From: Chloracidobacterium sp.
GTDB lineage: Bacteria; Acidobacteriota; Blastocatellia; Pyrinomonadales; Pyrinomonadaceae
Length of the DNA stretch: 64,000 nucleotides
Assembly: GCA_016715795.1 (NCBI GenBank)
Contig: JADJXP010000001.1
Coordinates: 62,001 to 126,000, forward strand
Reading direction: 5' to 3'
Shown here: in pieces, positions 18,506-25,959 of the stretch
Numbering within the stretch: position 1 is the first letter of the stretch
Layout of the letters: each line of letters opens with the position of its first letter
Notes under the pieces: generated by a model
The model's database searches: none
What the model was told of the DNA's origin: nothing
Seen by the model: only the letters and a program-made list of their open reading frames with translations
Position numbers and translations under genes: made by a program

Positions 18506-18933
18506 TCGGGTTCGATCTTTTCAACTCGACGTTCGTGGCGGCCGCCTTCGAAATGGGCACCGAACCAAGCCTTTAGTATCTCATGCACGTCGTTGTCAGA
18601 GAGGAACCTTGCAGGCAATGCGAGCACGTTTGCGTTGTTATGTTCACGGGCGAGGCTTGCGATCTCGGGGCTCCACGCGACTGCAGCGCGAATGCCGTGG
18701 ACCTTGTTCGCGGCGATGGCCATTCCCGTACCTGAGCCGCACAGCAACAAGCCCTGATCGTATTCACCCGATGCAACGGCCTGAGCGGCCTTTCTTGCGA
18801 AATCAGGATAATCGACCGACTCGCACGAATCTGTGCCCATGTCGGAATAATCGACACCGAGTTCATGGAGGGTCTTTTTGACCTTTTCTTTTTCCTCGTA
18901 ACCGGCGTGGTCGGCAGCAAGTGCGATCTTCAT
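18502..18933 (-). CDS. rpiB: Ribose-5-phosphate isomerase B
   Basis: A 143-residue RpiB/LacAB-family sugar isomerase interconverting ribose 5-phosphate and ribulose 5-phosphate. ALAADHAGYEEKEKVKK opens the protein; the catalytic cysteine is in LLLCGSGTGMAIAANKVHGIRAAV; NNANVLALPARFL is the phosphate-binding region. Length is normal. It is translationally coupled to the downstream AraC gene. Confidence 0.94.
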   Translation of the reverse strand: MKIALAADHAGYEEKEKVKKTLHELGVDYSDMGTDSCESVDYPDFARKAAQAVASGEYDQGLLLCGSGTGMAIAANKVHGIRAAVAWSPEIASLAREHNNANVLALPARFLSDNDVHEILKAWFGAHFEGGRHERRVEKIEPE

Positions 18934-19002
18934 AGCGTGATTCGAGCTTGATCCATTCTAACCCAAATTGACAGATCTGGCCTGCCCTTGCATGCCAAAA
19001 AC

Positions 19003-19031
19003 TTGGGTTACGCCGTCAAACGGCTTATAAT
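19003..19031 (+). promoter_or_regulatory. Promoter with perfect -10 box just upstream of the HtrA-like gene
   Basis: TTGGGT (19003-19008), 17-bp spacer and TATAAT (19026-19031). Transcription would start near 19038, only a few bases before the ATG at 19042, so the transcript would be nearly leaderless. This also argues against the in-frame start at 18988. Confidence 0.55.
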
Positions 19032-19041
19032 CTGGCTATTG

Positions 19042-20481
19042 ATGCCAAGGGTTTCTTTAAGAGGTCTGGTCTCGTATATTTTGCCTCTCGTGTTTTTCGT
19101 AGGCACGGTCGCCGCGCAAGACTTTCTCCCGGACCTGGTAAGACGCATAAAGCCCTCAGCCGTCGCGATCGAGACGTTTGATCCGCACGGCAATACCGTT
19201 TCCCGCGGAAGCGGCTTCTTTATCGCCACGGACCGTGTTATCACTAATCGCCACGTTATCGAACGCTCGACACGAGCTGAGGTCCATCTGCTCGACGGCA
19301 AGAAATTTCCTGTCCGTGGCGTGATCGCCGTGGATGGCGAAGGTGATCTCGCACTGCTCCAGGTCGATGTACCTCGCGATCTGGCCGTGCCGCTGCCGAT
19401 CGTGCGGGCCGTCCCGCAGGAAGGTGAGTCCATCGTCGTTATAGGCAATCCATTCGGCCTTGAAGGTTCGGTCTCTAACGGTATCGTCTCAGCGGTCCGC
19501 GAAATATCGGGTTATGGCAAGATCATCCAGATCACGGCATCGATCTCGCCCGGGTCATCCGGCTCGCCGGTAGTAAATATGGGCGGCCAGGTGATCGGCG
19601 TGGCATCGCTGCAGGCCGCCGAGGGGCAGAACCTTAACTTTGCCGTGCCTGCTGAGCGAATCCTTCAGCTTCGCATCAGCGATGTGCAGAGTTTTTCTTC
19701 GTTAGCCGCCGAGACACAGAAAAACAAGCGCTCCGCGGCCGAACGGCTTTACTCGCAGGGCCTCGCCCAATTATCTCGCGATGACTACAATCGGGCAGCC
19801 GGCTATTTTGAAAAGGCGGTCGAGATCGATCCAAATTATGCAGAGGCTTGGTATCAGGCGGGCTACTGCTATGGTGTCCTTGGCCGCCATCAGGACTCGC
19901 TGCGGGCCACAAAACAAGCCGCGAAGCTTCGCCCCGAGTGGGCCGAGGCACACATGAATATCGGGGCATCAAGTTATGCCCTCGGGCAATTCAAGGAGGC
20001 TGCTGACGCCTATAGGCAAGCCGTCAGACTCGACGAGAGCAACGCCGAAACACAGTACGCATTGGGCATGACACTCGGCAAGCTCAATCGCACGGACGAA
20101 GAGATACTCGCCTATCGGCGGGCGATCGCACTGCGGCCCGATCATGCAAATTCCATAGAGAAGCTCGGCTTAGCACTCTTCAAACAGCGTCGCTATGCCG
20201 AGTCCGTGGCCTATTTTGAACAGCTGAAAGCCTACCGGCCGGACGCCAAGACCTACAACGCTCTGGGCGAGAGTAACTTCGAGGCCGGCAAGGTCGATGA
20301 GAGTGTCGAGGCATTCAATAATGCCCTCAGCTACAACCCCGACCTTGAGAAAGCCCGCTACAACCTCGGACGTGCGTATCTTAAGCTCGGCAACCGCGAG
20401 ATGGCCCAGGTCCAATACGAAATACTGCGAAACTCGCGTTCCGAGTGGGCCGACCGCCTGCTGGTCCTCATCAATCCTTAG
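19042..20481 (+). CDS. HtrA-like trypsin-fold protease with C-terminal TPR repeats, secreted
   Basis: A 479-residue exported protein. A signal peptide ends near VGTVAAQ. The protease domain (about 30-220) has the S1C triad: His in VITNRHVIE, Asp in GEGDLALLQVD and Ser in SPGSSGSPVVN. In place of the PDZ domains of HtrA/DegP there are about six TPR units (AGYFEKAVEIDPNYAEAWYQAG, AYRQAVRLDESNAETQYALG and so on). The TPRs probably select partners or substrates in the periplasm. It is followed without a gap by ubiX. Confidence 0.87.
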   Translation: MPRVSLRGLVSYILPLVFFVGTVAAQDFLPDLVRRIKPSAVAIETFDPHGNTVSRGSGFFIATDRVITNRHVIERSTRAEVHLLDGKKFPVRGVIAVDGEGDLALLQVDVPRDLAVPLPIVRAVPQEGESIVVIGNPFGLEGSVSNGIVSAVREISGYGKIIQITASISPGSSGSPVVNMGGQVIGVASLQAAEGQNLNFAVPAERILQLRISDVQSFSSLAAETQKNKRSAAERLYSQGLAQLSRDDYNRAAGYFEKAVEIDPNYAEAWYQAGYCYGVLGRHQDSLRATKQAAKLRPEWAEAHMNIGASSYALGQFKEAADAYRQAVRLDESNAETQYALGMTLGKLNRTDEEILAYRRAIALRPDHANSIEKLGLALFKQRRYAESVAYFEQLKAYRPDAKTYNALGESNFEAGKVDESVEAFNNALSYNPDLEKARYNLGRAYLKLGNREMAQVQYEILRNSRSEWADRLLVLINP

Positions 20482-21093
20482 ATGGAACTAACCTTTGCAA
20501 TTACAGGAGCATCCGGCAGCATCTATGCTCATCGAACGCTGCAGTTGCTTGCCGCCAGCGGAGTTGTCGAAACTATCAACCTCATTCTATCTTCGACTGC
20601 CGCTACAGTTGCCCAGGTCGAGATGGGCATAAACCTGAAGGACGCCAATGCCGAGCGGATCAACGAATGGCTCGGGCTCGACCGGGATTCGAAACTGATC
20701 AGGCTATGGCGGCTCGATAATCTCGCCGCGAAGCCATCGTCCGGTTCAAACAGGCAGGCAGGCATGATGATCGTCCCGTGCTCGATGGGCACACTTGGAG
20801 CTATTGCGTCGGGCGCGGGCACAAACCTGATCCACAGGGCGGCGGACGTGTGCCTAAAGGAGGGCCGCAAACTCCTCGTCGTGCCGCGTGAGACACCGTA
20901 TAATGCCATCCATCTTGAAAACATGCTCCGGTTAAGCCATGCCGGTGCCTGCATTTTGCCGGCCAGCCCTGGCTTTTATCACCGACCGCACACGATCGAC
21001 GAACTGGTTGAGCATTTATGCTTCCGCATCCTTGACCAGTTCGATATTCCACACTCCAAGAAACTGCAATGGACCGGTGAAGAGGTGAAATGA
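20482..21093 (+). CDS. ubiX: Flavin prenyltransferase UbiX
   Basis: A 203-residue flavoprotein that makes prenylated FMN, the cofactor of UbiD-type decarboxylases. The opening FAITGASGSIYAHRTLQLL, VPCSMGTLGAIASG and VPRETPYNAIHLENMLRLSHAGACILPASPGFYHRP match the family. The start codon directly follows the stop of the upstream gene and its stop overlaps the methyltransferase start. With mqnD downstream, it may serve a UbiD-type decarboxylase of the futalosine menaquinone route; no such enzyme is encoded in this window. Confidence 0.92.
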   Translation: MELTFAITGASGSIYAHRTLQLLAASGVVETINLILSSTAATVAQVEMGINLKDANAERINEWLGLDRDSKLIRLWRLDNLAAKPSSGSNRQAGMMIVPCSMGTLGAIASGAGTNLIHRAADVCLKEGRKLLVVPRETPYNAIHLENMLRLSHAGACILPASPGFYHRPHTIDELVEHLCFRILDQFDIPHSKKLQWTGEEVK

Positions 21094-21845
21094 CCGATAC
21101 CGTCGAACGCTTCTCGAACCGCGTCGAGAATTACGTCAAGTACCGGCCCGGATACCCGAGGGAGATACTCGCCTACCTTGCTGAGAAAGCGGGCCTTACG
21201 TCCGAGTCGGTCATCGCGGATGTAGGCTGCGGCACGGGCATCTCGGCCCGGCTCTTTCTCTCGAATGGCAGCACCGTCTACGGTATCGAGCCAAACGCCG
21301 CGATGCGTGCGGCTGCAATGCAACAGCTAGGCGATTTCGCGGCGTTTAGTCTGATAGACGGCACAGCGGATGCGACCAAACTGGCTGATGCATCGGTCGA
21401 TCTCGTCGTGGCAGCACAGGCTTTCCATTGGTTCGATCCTGAGCCGACGCGACGAGAATGGTTGAGGATATTGCGGCCGGGCGGCCGGATCGTCCTGATC
21501 TGGAACGAACGTCAACTTGATACGACACCGTTCCTGATCGAATACGAGGCGTTCCTACTCAAATACGCGACCGATTATTCAAAGGTCCGCCATGAGAATG
21601 TCGATGCGCTGCGGCTTAACGAATTTTTCGACGGTGAATATCTCGCGGCTACTTTCGCAAACATTCAGGTCTTCGATCTCGAAGGCCTAAGGGGCCGAAT
21701 GCTGTCGTCATCATACATGCCGGCCGAGGATGACGAGGCATTTTCGGCGATGAATGCAGAATTGCGGTCTTTGTTTGCCAAACACGCTGAAAACGGTAGA
21801 ATAAATCTTCTTTACGACACGAATGTGTTCGTTTCGGCGACCTGA
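21090..21845 (+). CDS. SAM-dependent methyltransferase (class I)
   Basis: A 251-residue Rossmann-fold methyltransferase with motif I VIADVGCGTGISARLF, the acidic residue after YGIEPNAAM, and post-motif DLVVAAQAFHWFDPEPTRREWLRILRPGGRIVLIWNER. The FHWF segment is common in small-molecule methyltransferases. It lies between ubiX and mqnD, so a quinone substrate is possible, but it does not carry clear MenG/UbiE signatures and the substrate is uncertain. Confidence 0.82.
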   Translation: MTDTVERFSNRVENYVKYRPGYPREILAYLAEKAGLTSESVIADVGCGTGISARLFLSNGSTVYGIEPNAAMRAAAMQQLGDFAAFSLIDGTADATKLADASVDLVVAAQAFHWFDPEPTRREWLRILRPGGRIVLIWNERQLDTTPFLIEYEAFLLKYATDYSKVRHENVDALRLNEFFDGEYLAATFANIQVFDLEGLRGRMLSSSYMPAEDDEAFSAMNAELRSLFAKHAENGRINLLYDTNVFVSAT

Positions 21846-21848
21846 AGT

Positions 21849-22703
21849 ATGACCACAACCGACGCTCCCGCCATCCGCACAATTACCGTTGCGCATTCGC
21901 CCGATTCGGACGATGCGTTTATGTTCTATGGGCTGGCGACGGGCAAGCTAGCGACAGACGGACTCAAATTCGAGCACACGCTAAAGGACATTCAATCACT
22001 GAATCACGATGCTCGAAACGGCGTCTTTGACGTAACGGCGATCTCATTCCACGCCTATGCTTACGTTGCCGACAAGTATGCCCTGCTGCCGCACGGGGCC
22101 TCGATAGGCGATAAATACGGGCCGATTGTAGTCTCGAAAGAGCCGCGAGATGCCGGCGAGATCGGCCAGATGAAGATCGCCGTGCCGGGCGAATTGACCA
22201 GCGCATATCTCGCGTTGCGGATCTATAACAAGGATTTTCAGCACATCGTAGTGCCGTTTGACGAGATCATCGACGCGGTGCAGAGCGGGATCGTCGACGC
22301 AGGCCTGCTTATCCACGAAGGCCAGCTATTCTATAACCAGCTAGGCCTCGACAAGGTGCTCGATCTCGGGGAATGGTGGCACGATAAGACGGGCCTGCCG
22401 CTGCCTATGGGCGGCAACGTGATCCGCCGCGATCTGGGCAAAGACCTGATGCAGCAGGTCTCAAAACATCTGCTAAACTCGATCCAGTACTCGATGGACA
22501 ATCGCGAGGACGCGCTCGCCTATGCGATGCAGTTCGCCCGCGACATGCAGCCCGAACTCGCCGACCGCTTCGTCGCGATGTGGGTCAACGACCTCACACT
22601 CGACTACGGGATGCGTGGCCGCAAAGCCGTCAAACGCCTCCTCGACGAAGGCCACAAAGCCGGTATCATCCCCCACAAAGTCAAGGTCGAATTCGCGGAT
22701 TAG
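21849..22703 (+). CDS. mqnD: 1,4-dihydroxy-6-naphthoate synthase
   Basis: A 284-residue enzyme with the periplasmic-binding-protein fold that converts cyclic dehypoxanthinyl futalosine to 1,4-dihydroxy-6-naphthoate in the futalosine route to menaquinone. HSPDSDDAFMFYGLATGK at the N-terminus, DVTAISFHAYAYV, DAGLLIHEGQLFY and the GLPLPMGGNVIRRDLG segment are typical. It starts 3 nt after the methyltransferase stop. The pathway implies menaquinone respiration, which suits the nrfHA genes nearby. Confidence 0.91.
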   Translation: MTTTDAPAIRTITVAHSPDSDDAFMFYGLATGKLATDGLKFEHTLKDIQSLNHDARNGVFDVTAISFHAYAYVADKYALLPHGASIGDKYGPIVVSKEPRDAGEIGQMKIAVPGELTSAYLALRIYNKDFQHIVVPFDEIIDAVQSGIVDAGLLIHEGQLFYNQLGLDKVLDLGEWWHDKTGLPLPMGGNVIRRDLGKDLMQQVSKHLLNSIQYSMDNREDALAYAMQFARDMQPELADRFVAMWVNDLTLDYGMRGRKAVKRLLDEGHKAGIIPHKVKVEFAD

Positions 22704-22710
22704 CGGCCGT

Positions 22711-22768
22711 TCTGTATCGACAAACACACCGTTTGTATCGACAAAACTAGTCGGTTGTATCGACAATT
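22711..22768. promoter_or_regulatory. Three phased copies of a TTGTATCGACAA operator-like motif
   Basis: GTATCGACAA occurs at 22714, 22735 and 22757, that is 21 and 22 bp apart, about two helical turns. The fuller unit TTGTATCGACAA is an imperfect palindrome (TTGT..ACAA). The rest of the 330-bp gap before the next gene holds an 18-bp-arm hairpin and a promoter. A fourth 10-mer lies at 44082 on the transcription start of the CadC-like gene. Confidence 0.5.
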
Positions 22769-22896
22769 TTCCCTGCCGGGCGGGCGAAATGGCCGTTACC
22801 GTGCGCGACGATGCTTTGGCCGGTACGATGGTGAATCGCCATTTTTGTCAGGTGGAACCACACCGAAAAAAGGGGATGGTGTCTTAGTTCGGGCTT

Positions 22897-22952
22897 ATTC
22901 GTGCATTCGTGGCTTATCTTCCGGATGTGCAATTAGACACGAATGCACGAAT
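22897..22952. repeat. ATTCGTGCATTCGTGGCT-type hairpin repeat
   Basis: Arms 22897-22914 and 22935-22952 are reverse complements with one mismatch. It belongs to the family also found at 25769-25855, 32573-32616 and 63352-63438. Confidence 0.8.
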
Positions 22953-22979
22953 CAAGACATTATGCAGCGAGTTGCAGAC

Positions 22980-23008
22980 TTGACACGTTGGGCGTTATGT
23001 GATATTCT
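22980..23008 (+). promoter_or_regulatory. Sigma-70 promoter of the 133-aa hypothetical gene
   Basis: TTGACA (22980-22985), 17-bp spacer, TATTCT (23003-23008), 25 bp before the start codon at 23033. Confidence 0.65.
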
Positions 23009-23032
23009 CCTTTGAGAATTGGAGAGCATAAA

Positions 23033-23434
23033 ATGATAAGTTCGGAATGGAACTGGGTCGAATTTACCGAGGCGCCTGTCCGCGAATCCAGCCGCGACAA
23101 GATATATGCGTCGCTGAACGAGCGCGGCAATTTTCTGCTTAACCGAAAGGGCTACGATGAGTTGGAGCGGCCCGCGGCCGTTGTCCTGCTTATTGACGTG
23201 CAGCGGAGCGCAATCGGCATCCGCCCGGCCGCGCCTGGGGCGGTAAATGCTATCAAGGTGCGAAAAAAAGGAATAGCCGACAACTGGCTCGTCCACGCCT
23301 GGCGGTTTGTGCGAAAGCACGACATCCGTATTAAGGGCACCGTCAAATTCCCCACCGCCCGCATCGAACACGGCGTCCTCATCCTCGAACTAAAATACCG
23401 CGTCCCCGTAAGCTACAAAGCCGGCACGAAGTGA
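23033..23434 (+). CDS. Hypothetical protein
   Basis: A 133-residue basic protein of unknown family with no signal peptide. The middle (PAAVVLLIDVQRSAIGIRPAAPGAVNAIKVRKKG) suggests alternating strands, and the end is ARIEHGVLILELKYRVPVSYKAGTK. The ATG at 23033 has GGAG 7 nt upstream and a good promoter, so it is likely a real monocistronic gene. Confidence 0.7.
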   Translation: MISSEWNWVEFTEAPVRESSRDKIYASLNERGNFLLNRKGYDELERPAAVVLLIDVQRSAIGIRPAAPGAVNAIKVRKKGIADNWLVHAWRFVRKHDIRIKGTVKFPTARIEHGVLILELKYRVPVSYKAGTK

Positions 23435-23796
23435 ACCGTTCGTCGGAGCGCAGACATGCGACCGAAACGCAAAGTCAAAATGATTCAACGCATCGGAACC
23501 CGGGCACCCTGCCCGCACGTGACGTTCGTAATTTTGAACGCGGATCGAGCGGATCGAGCGGATGAGGACGGGTAAGAAATAGAGTTCATATCCGGCTTTT
23601 TCTGCCCGATCCGCATAGTCTGCGTTCAAATGTGTAGCGAGCACACGCGGGTAGAGATGCCGCGTTCCGACACGACGGGTGCACTCTCCCTGACGGCCGC
23701 GGTGCGGACGTGAAAGCGGCAGGTGCGGTATACTTGCTGAGTAGGGCGCAGATCGCATTCCATTGGGCCATTCGATCTGTTGACACACCAGCAAAG
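23435..23796. other. Intergenic region with repeat fragments
   Basis: No convincing gene. It contains GGGCACCCTGCCCGC and related GTGCCCGCGTTCCG-type fragments, and a long imperfect hairpin from TTTGAACGCGGATCG at about 23533 to CTGCGTTCAAA at about 23629. The same wording recurs at 25.6 and 25.9 kb. Confidence 0.55.
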
Positions 23797-25515
23797 ATGA
23801 GAATTTCCCGGCTATCTTCCCGACCATCGTTGACCGTAAGCTCCTTGGTTACTGCGCTTTTCGGCGTGGCTTTGATGATCGGTGCGGCGATCATTACCGG
23901 GTCATCGGCCGACGCTGCGGACGGCCTTACATCACGCTTGGGCGAGACGGGACCGACGCCGACGCCGTCGTGCACGCCGTTTGGCTTTAGTGAAGGCTTT
24001 GAAAGCGGCTTGCCGTTGACGGGACCGTTCCCGACGCACGCGCCGCCGGGGTCATCGCTGATGCTCGCTTCTGGCATGTGGCATGCGTTGAACAATAGCT
24101 TACCAATAGGTGAAGTGGGCGTTTTTGGCAGCCAGACGTCGGTGTTTCCGCCGCATTCGGGGCTGATATTTGCGGGGATGAATTTTCGCAACGGCTCGGG
24201 GCTGGCAGCGATCGATACATACCTGATGAGTCCCGTTGTGACGTTCAAGAATGGCGATTCGATCACATTCTGGACACGAACGGTCGCGACCCCGGCATTT
24301 CCAGATCGGATGCGGCTCCTGCTTAGCACCAACGGGGCGAGCACCGCCGCCGCGGATTTTTCGACCGTTCTGCTCAGCGTAAACGAGAGCCTGACGACGG
24401 CCGGATATCCAAGCGACTGGACACAGTTTACGGTGACGATATTTGGCCTCGGCGGGCCGACATTAGGTAGATTCGCGTTCAATTACAACGTGCCGAATGG
24501 CGGCCCTCTCGGAACCAATTCGGACTTTATCGGGATCGACGACGTGGTCCTCACACAGCCAGTAATTTGCCCCACACCAACTCCGACACCGACACCGACG
24601 CCAACTCCGACACCGACACCGAGTCCTTCTCCGAGCCCAAGTCCGAGTGTGTCGCCGACGCCTTTGTATACGCGGGGTGACTATGATGGCGACAACAAGA
24701 CGGACACTACCGTGTGGAGGCCGACAGCGTTTGCTCCGAATCTGAGTGCGTTCTACACGCAGTTTTCGGGCAATGGGAGCTTCTTTGGCATACAGTTTGG
24801 GAATACGGGCGATGTTGCGATCGCGGGTGACTTTGATGCCGATAATAAAACGGATTTTGGCGTGTCAAGGTTTACGACGGCCGATGGCGTCGATCTGATC
24901 TATCTCGAAAGCTCGACAAACACGGCAAAGTTCCCTGTCTGGGGCAACACCGGAGACATCTTCGTCTCAGGCGATTATGACGGTGACAAGAAGACAGACG
25001 TGATGGCATGGCGTCCAAGTGACGGGACTTGGTATATCGTCAATTCATCAGGTGCGAATGGCGGCTTTACGTTTATCACGCACGGCCAGAACGGCGACAA
25101 GCCGTATGCTATGGACACGGACGGCGACGGCAAGGCCAATCTTGTGTATTTCCGCCCGTCAACCGGCGATTGGGTGGTGCGCAACAACGACGGGAGCAGC
25201 ACGACAACGAACTTCGGCCTGCCGGCGGACATACCAGTGCCGGCTGACTACGACGGCGACAACAAGGACGACTTCGCTGTATTCCGTGACGGGCTGTGGA
25301 TCGTCAAGAGAAGCTCTGACGGCCAGGTGCAGTTCGATCCGTTCGGAACAACGGGCGACATCCCTGTCCCGGGCGACTACGACGCGGACAACAAATACGA
25401 CCGAGCCGTCTATCGCGGCGGCATCTGGCACATGCTCCGCTCGACGCAAGGCTACACCGGCGTCCAGTTCGGTGCCCCGACCGATACGCCTATGCCGAAG
25501 GCTTATATACCGTAA
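23797..25515 (+). CDS. Secreted VCBS repeat protein with choice-of-anchor-like N-terminal domain
   Basis: A 572-residue exported protein. A hydrophobic signal segment (SSLVTALFGVALMIGAAIITG) leads into a beta-sandwich of about 200 residues (EGFESGLPLTG...GLAAIDTYLMSPVVTFKNGDSITFWTRT) resembling the choice-of-anchor J module. A Thr-Pro and Ser-Pro linker follows, then six VCBS/FG-GAP units on D-x-D-x-D loops, ending two dozen residues after the last. The ATG at 23797 precedes the signal peptide; the frame is open upstream to 23710. Likely surface-exposed or released. Confidence 0.83.
   Translation: MRISRLSSRPSLTVSSLVTALFGVALMIGAAIITGSSADAADGLTSRLGETGPTPTPSCTPFGFSEGFESGLPLTGPFPTHAPPGSSLMLASGMWHALNNSLPIGEVGVFGSQTSVFPPHSGLIFAGMNFRNGSGLAAIDTYLMSPVVTFKNGDSITFWTRTVATPAFPDRMRLLLSTNGASTAAADFSTVLLSVNESLTTAGYPSDWTQFTVTIFGLGGPTLGRFAFNYNVPNGGPLGTNSDFIGIDDVVLTQPVICPTPTPTPTPTPTPTPTPSPSPSPSPSVSPTPLYTRGDYDGDNKTDTTVWRPTAFAPNLSAFYTQFSGNGSFFGIQFGNTGDVAIAGDFDADNKTDFGVSRFTTADGVDLIYLESSTNTAKFPVWGNTGDIFVSGDYDGDKKTDVMAWRPSDGTWYIVNSSGANGGFTFITHGQNGDKPYAMDTDGDGKANLVYFRPSTGDWVVRNNDGSSTTTNFGLPADIPVPADYDGDNKDDFAVFRDGLWIVKRSSDGQVQFDPFGTTGDIPVPGDYDADNKYDRAVYRGGIWHMLRSTQGYTGVQFGAPTDTPMPKAYIP
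24571..24662 (+). repeat. Low-complexity Thr-Pro/Ser-Pro linker coding repeat
   Basis: Tandem 6-bp units (CCGACA, CCAACT and similar) encode alternating Thr-Pro then Ser-Pro residues between the N-terminal sandwich and the propeller of the VCBS protein. This is a coding linker, not a separate element. Confidence 0.8.
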
Positions 25516-25945
25516 GGAAATTAGCCGCGGATCACGCGGATAAGCGTGGATAGGAGAAGATTTGACAGATCTTCTCTTCTCCGCTCTATTCGTTTATCTG
25601 CGGCCAATGTGCATGCCACACGGGCGGGCAGGGTGCCCGCGTTCCGATGTCTTCCGCATGATTGCCGTTGGCTTCAGCCAACGGTGAATGGTTCAAACCA
25701 CCGGCGGGCTTTAGCCCAACCAGTCGGTTGGGCTAAAGCCCGATCTTATTGTCCCGGCCAACCGTTGCTAGTGTCATAATTCGTGCATTCGTGGCTAAGT
25801 ACGCGTTCAAAAGAGTTGGCCACGAATGCACGAATATATCCAAATTGAGACACTACCCAACCGTTGCCTGAAGGCAACGGCAGGCGACACGAGCGGGCAA
25901 GGTGCCCGCGTTCCGACAGAAACACGCGGGCAGAGTGCCCGCTTC
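25516..25945. repeat. Pile-up of at least five palindromic repeat families
   Basis: The 440-bp gap has no gene. In order it shows a GCCGCGGAT...ATCTGCGGC hairpin (about 25523-25602), GGGTGCCCGCGTTCCGA, CCGTTGGCTTCAGCCAACGG, GGGCTTTAGCCCAACCAG/GGTTGGGCTAAAGCCC, the 87-bp ATTCGTGC element (25769-25855), CCGTTGCCTGAAGGCAACGG and two CGGGCAnnGTGCCCGC units. Nearly every base is accounted for by repeats, suggesting repeated insertion in a neutral site. Confidence 0.72.
25769..25855 (+). repeat. 87-bp palindromic element with TAGTGTC/GACACTA ends
   Basis: The element has 7-bp terminal inverted repeats TAGTGTC (25769-25775) and GACACTA (25849-25855) and a 17-bp inner inverted repeat ATTCGTGCATTCGTGGC. 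Its reverse complement matches 63352-63438 over the full 87 bp at about 84 positions, including the non-palindromic centre. Confidence 0.85.
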
Positions 25946-25959
25946 CGACCCAGGACGGG

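Noticed and set aside
24571..24662. Tandem 6-bp repeats looking like a small CRISPR or microsatellite array
   Set aside because: They encode a Thr-Pro/Ser-Pro linker in frame within the VCBS protein; there are no spacers and no cas genes.
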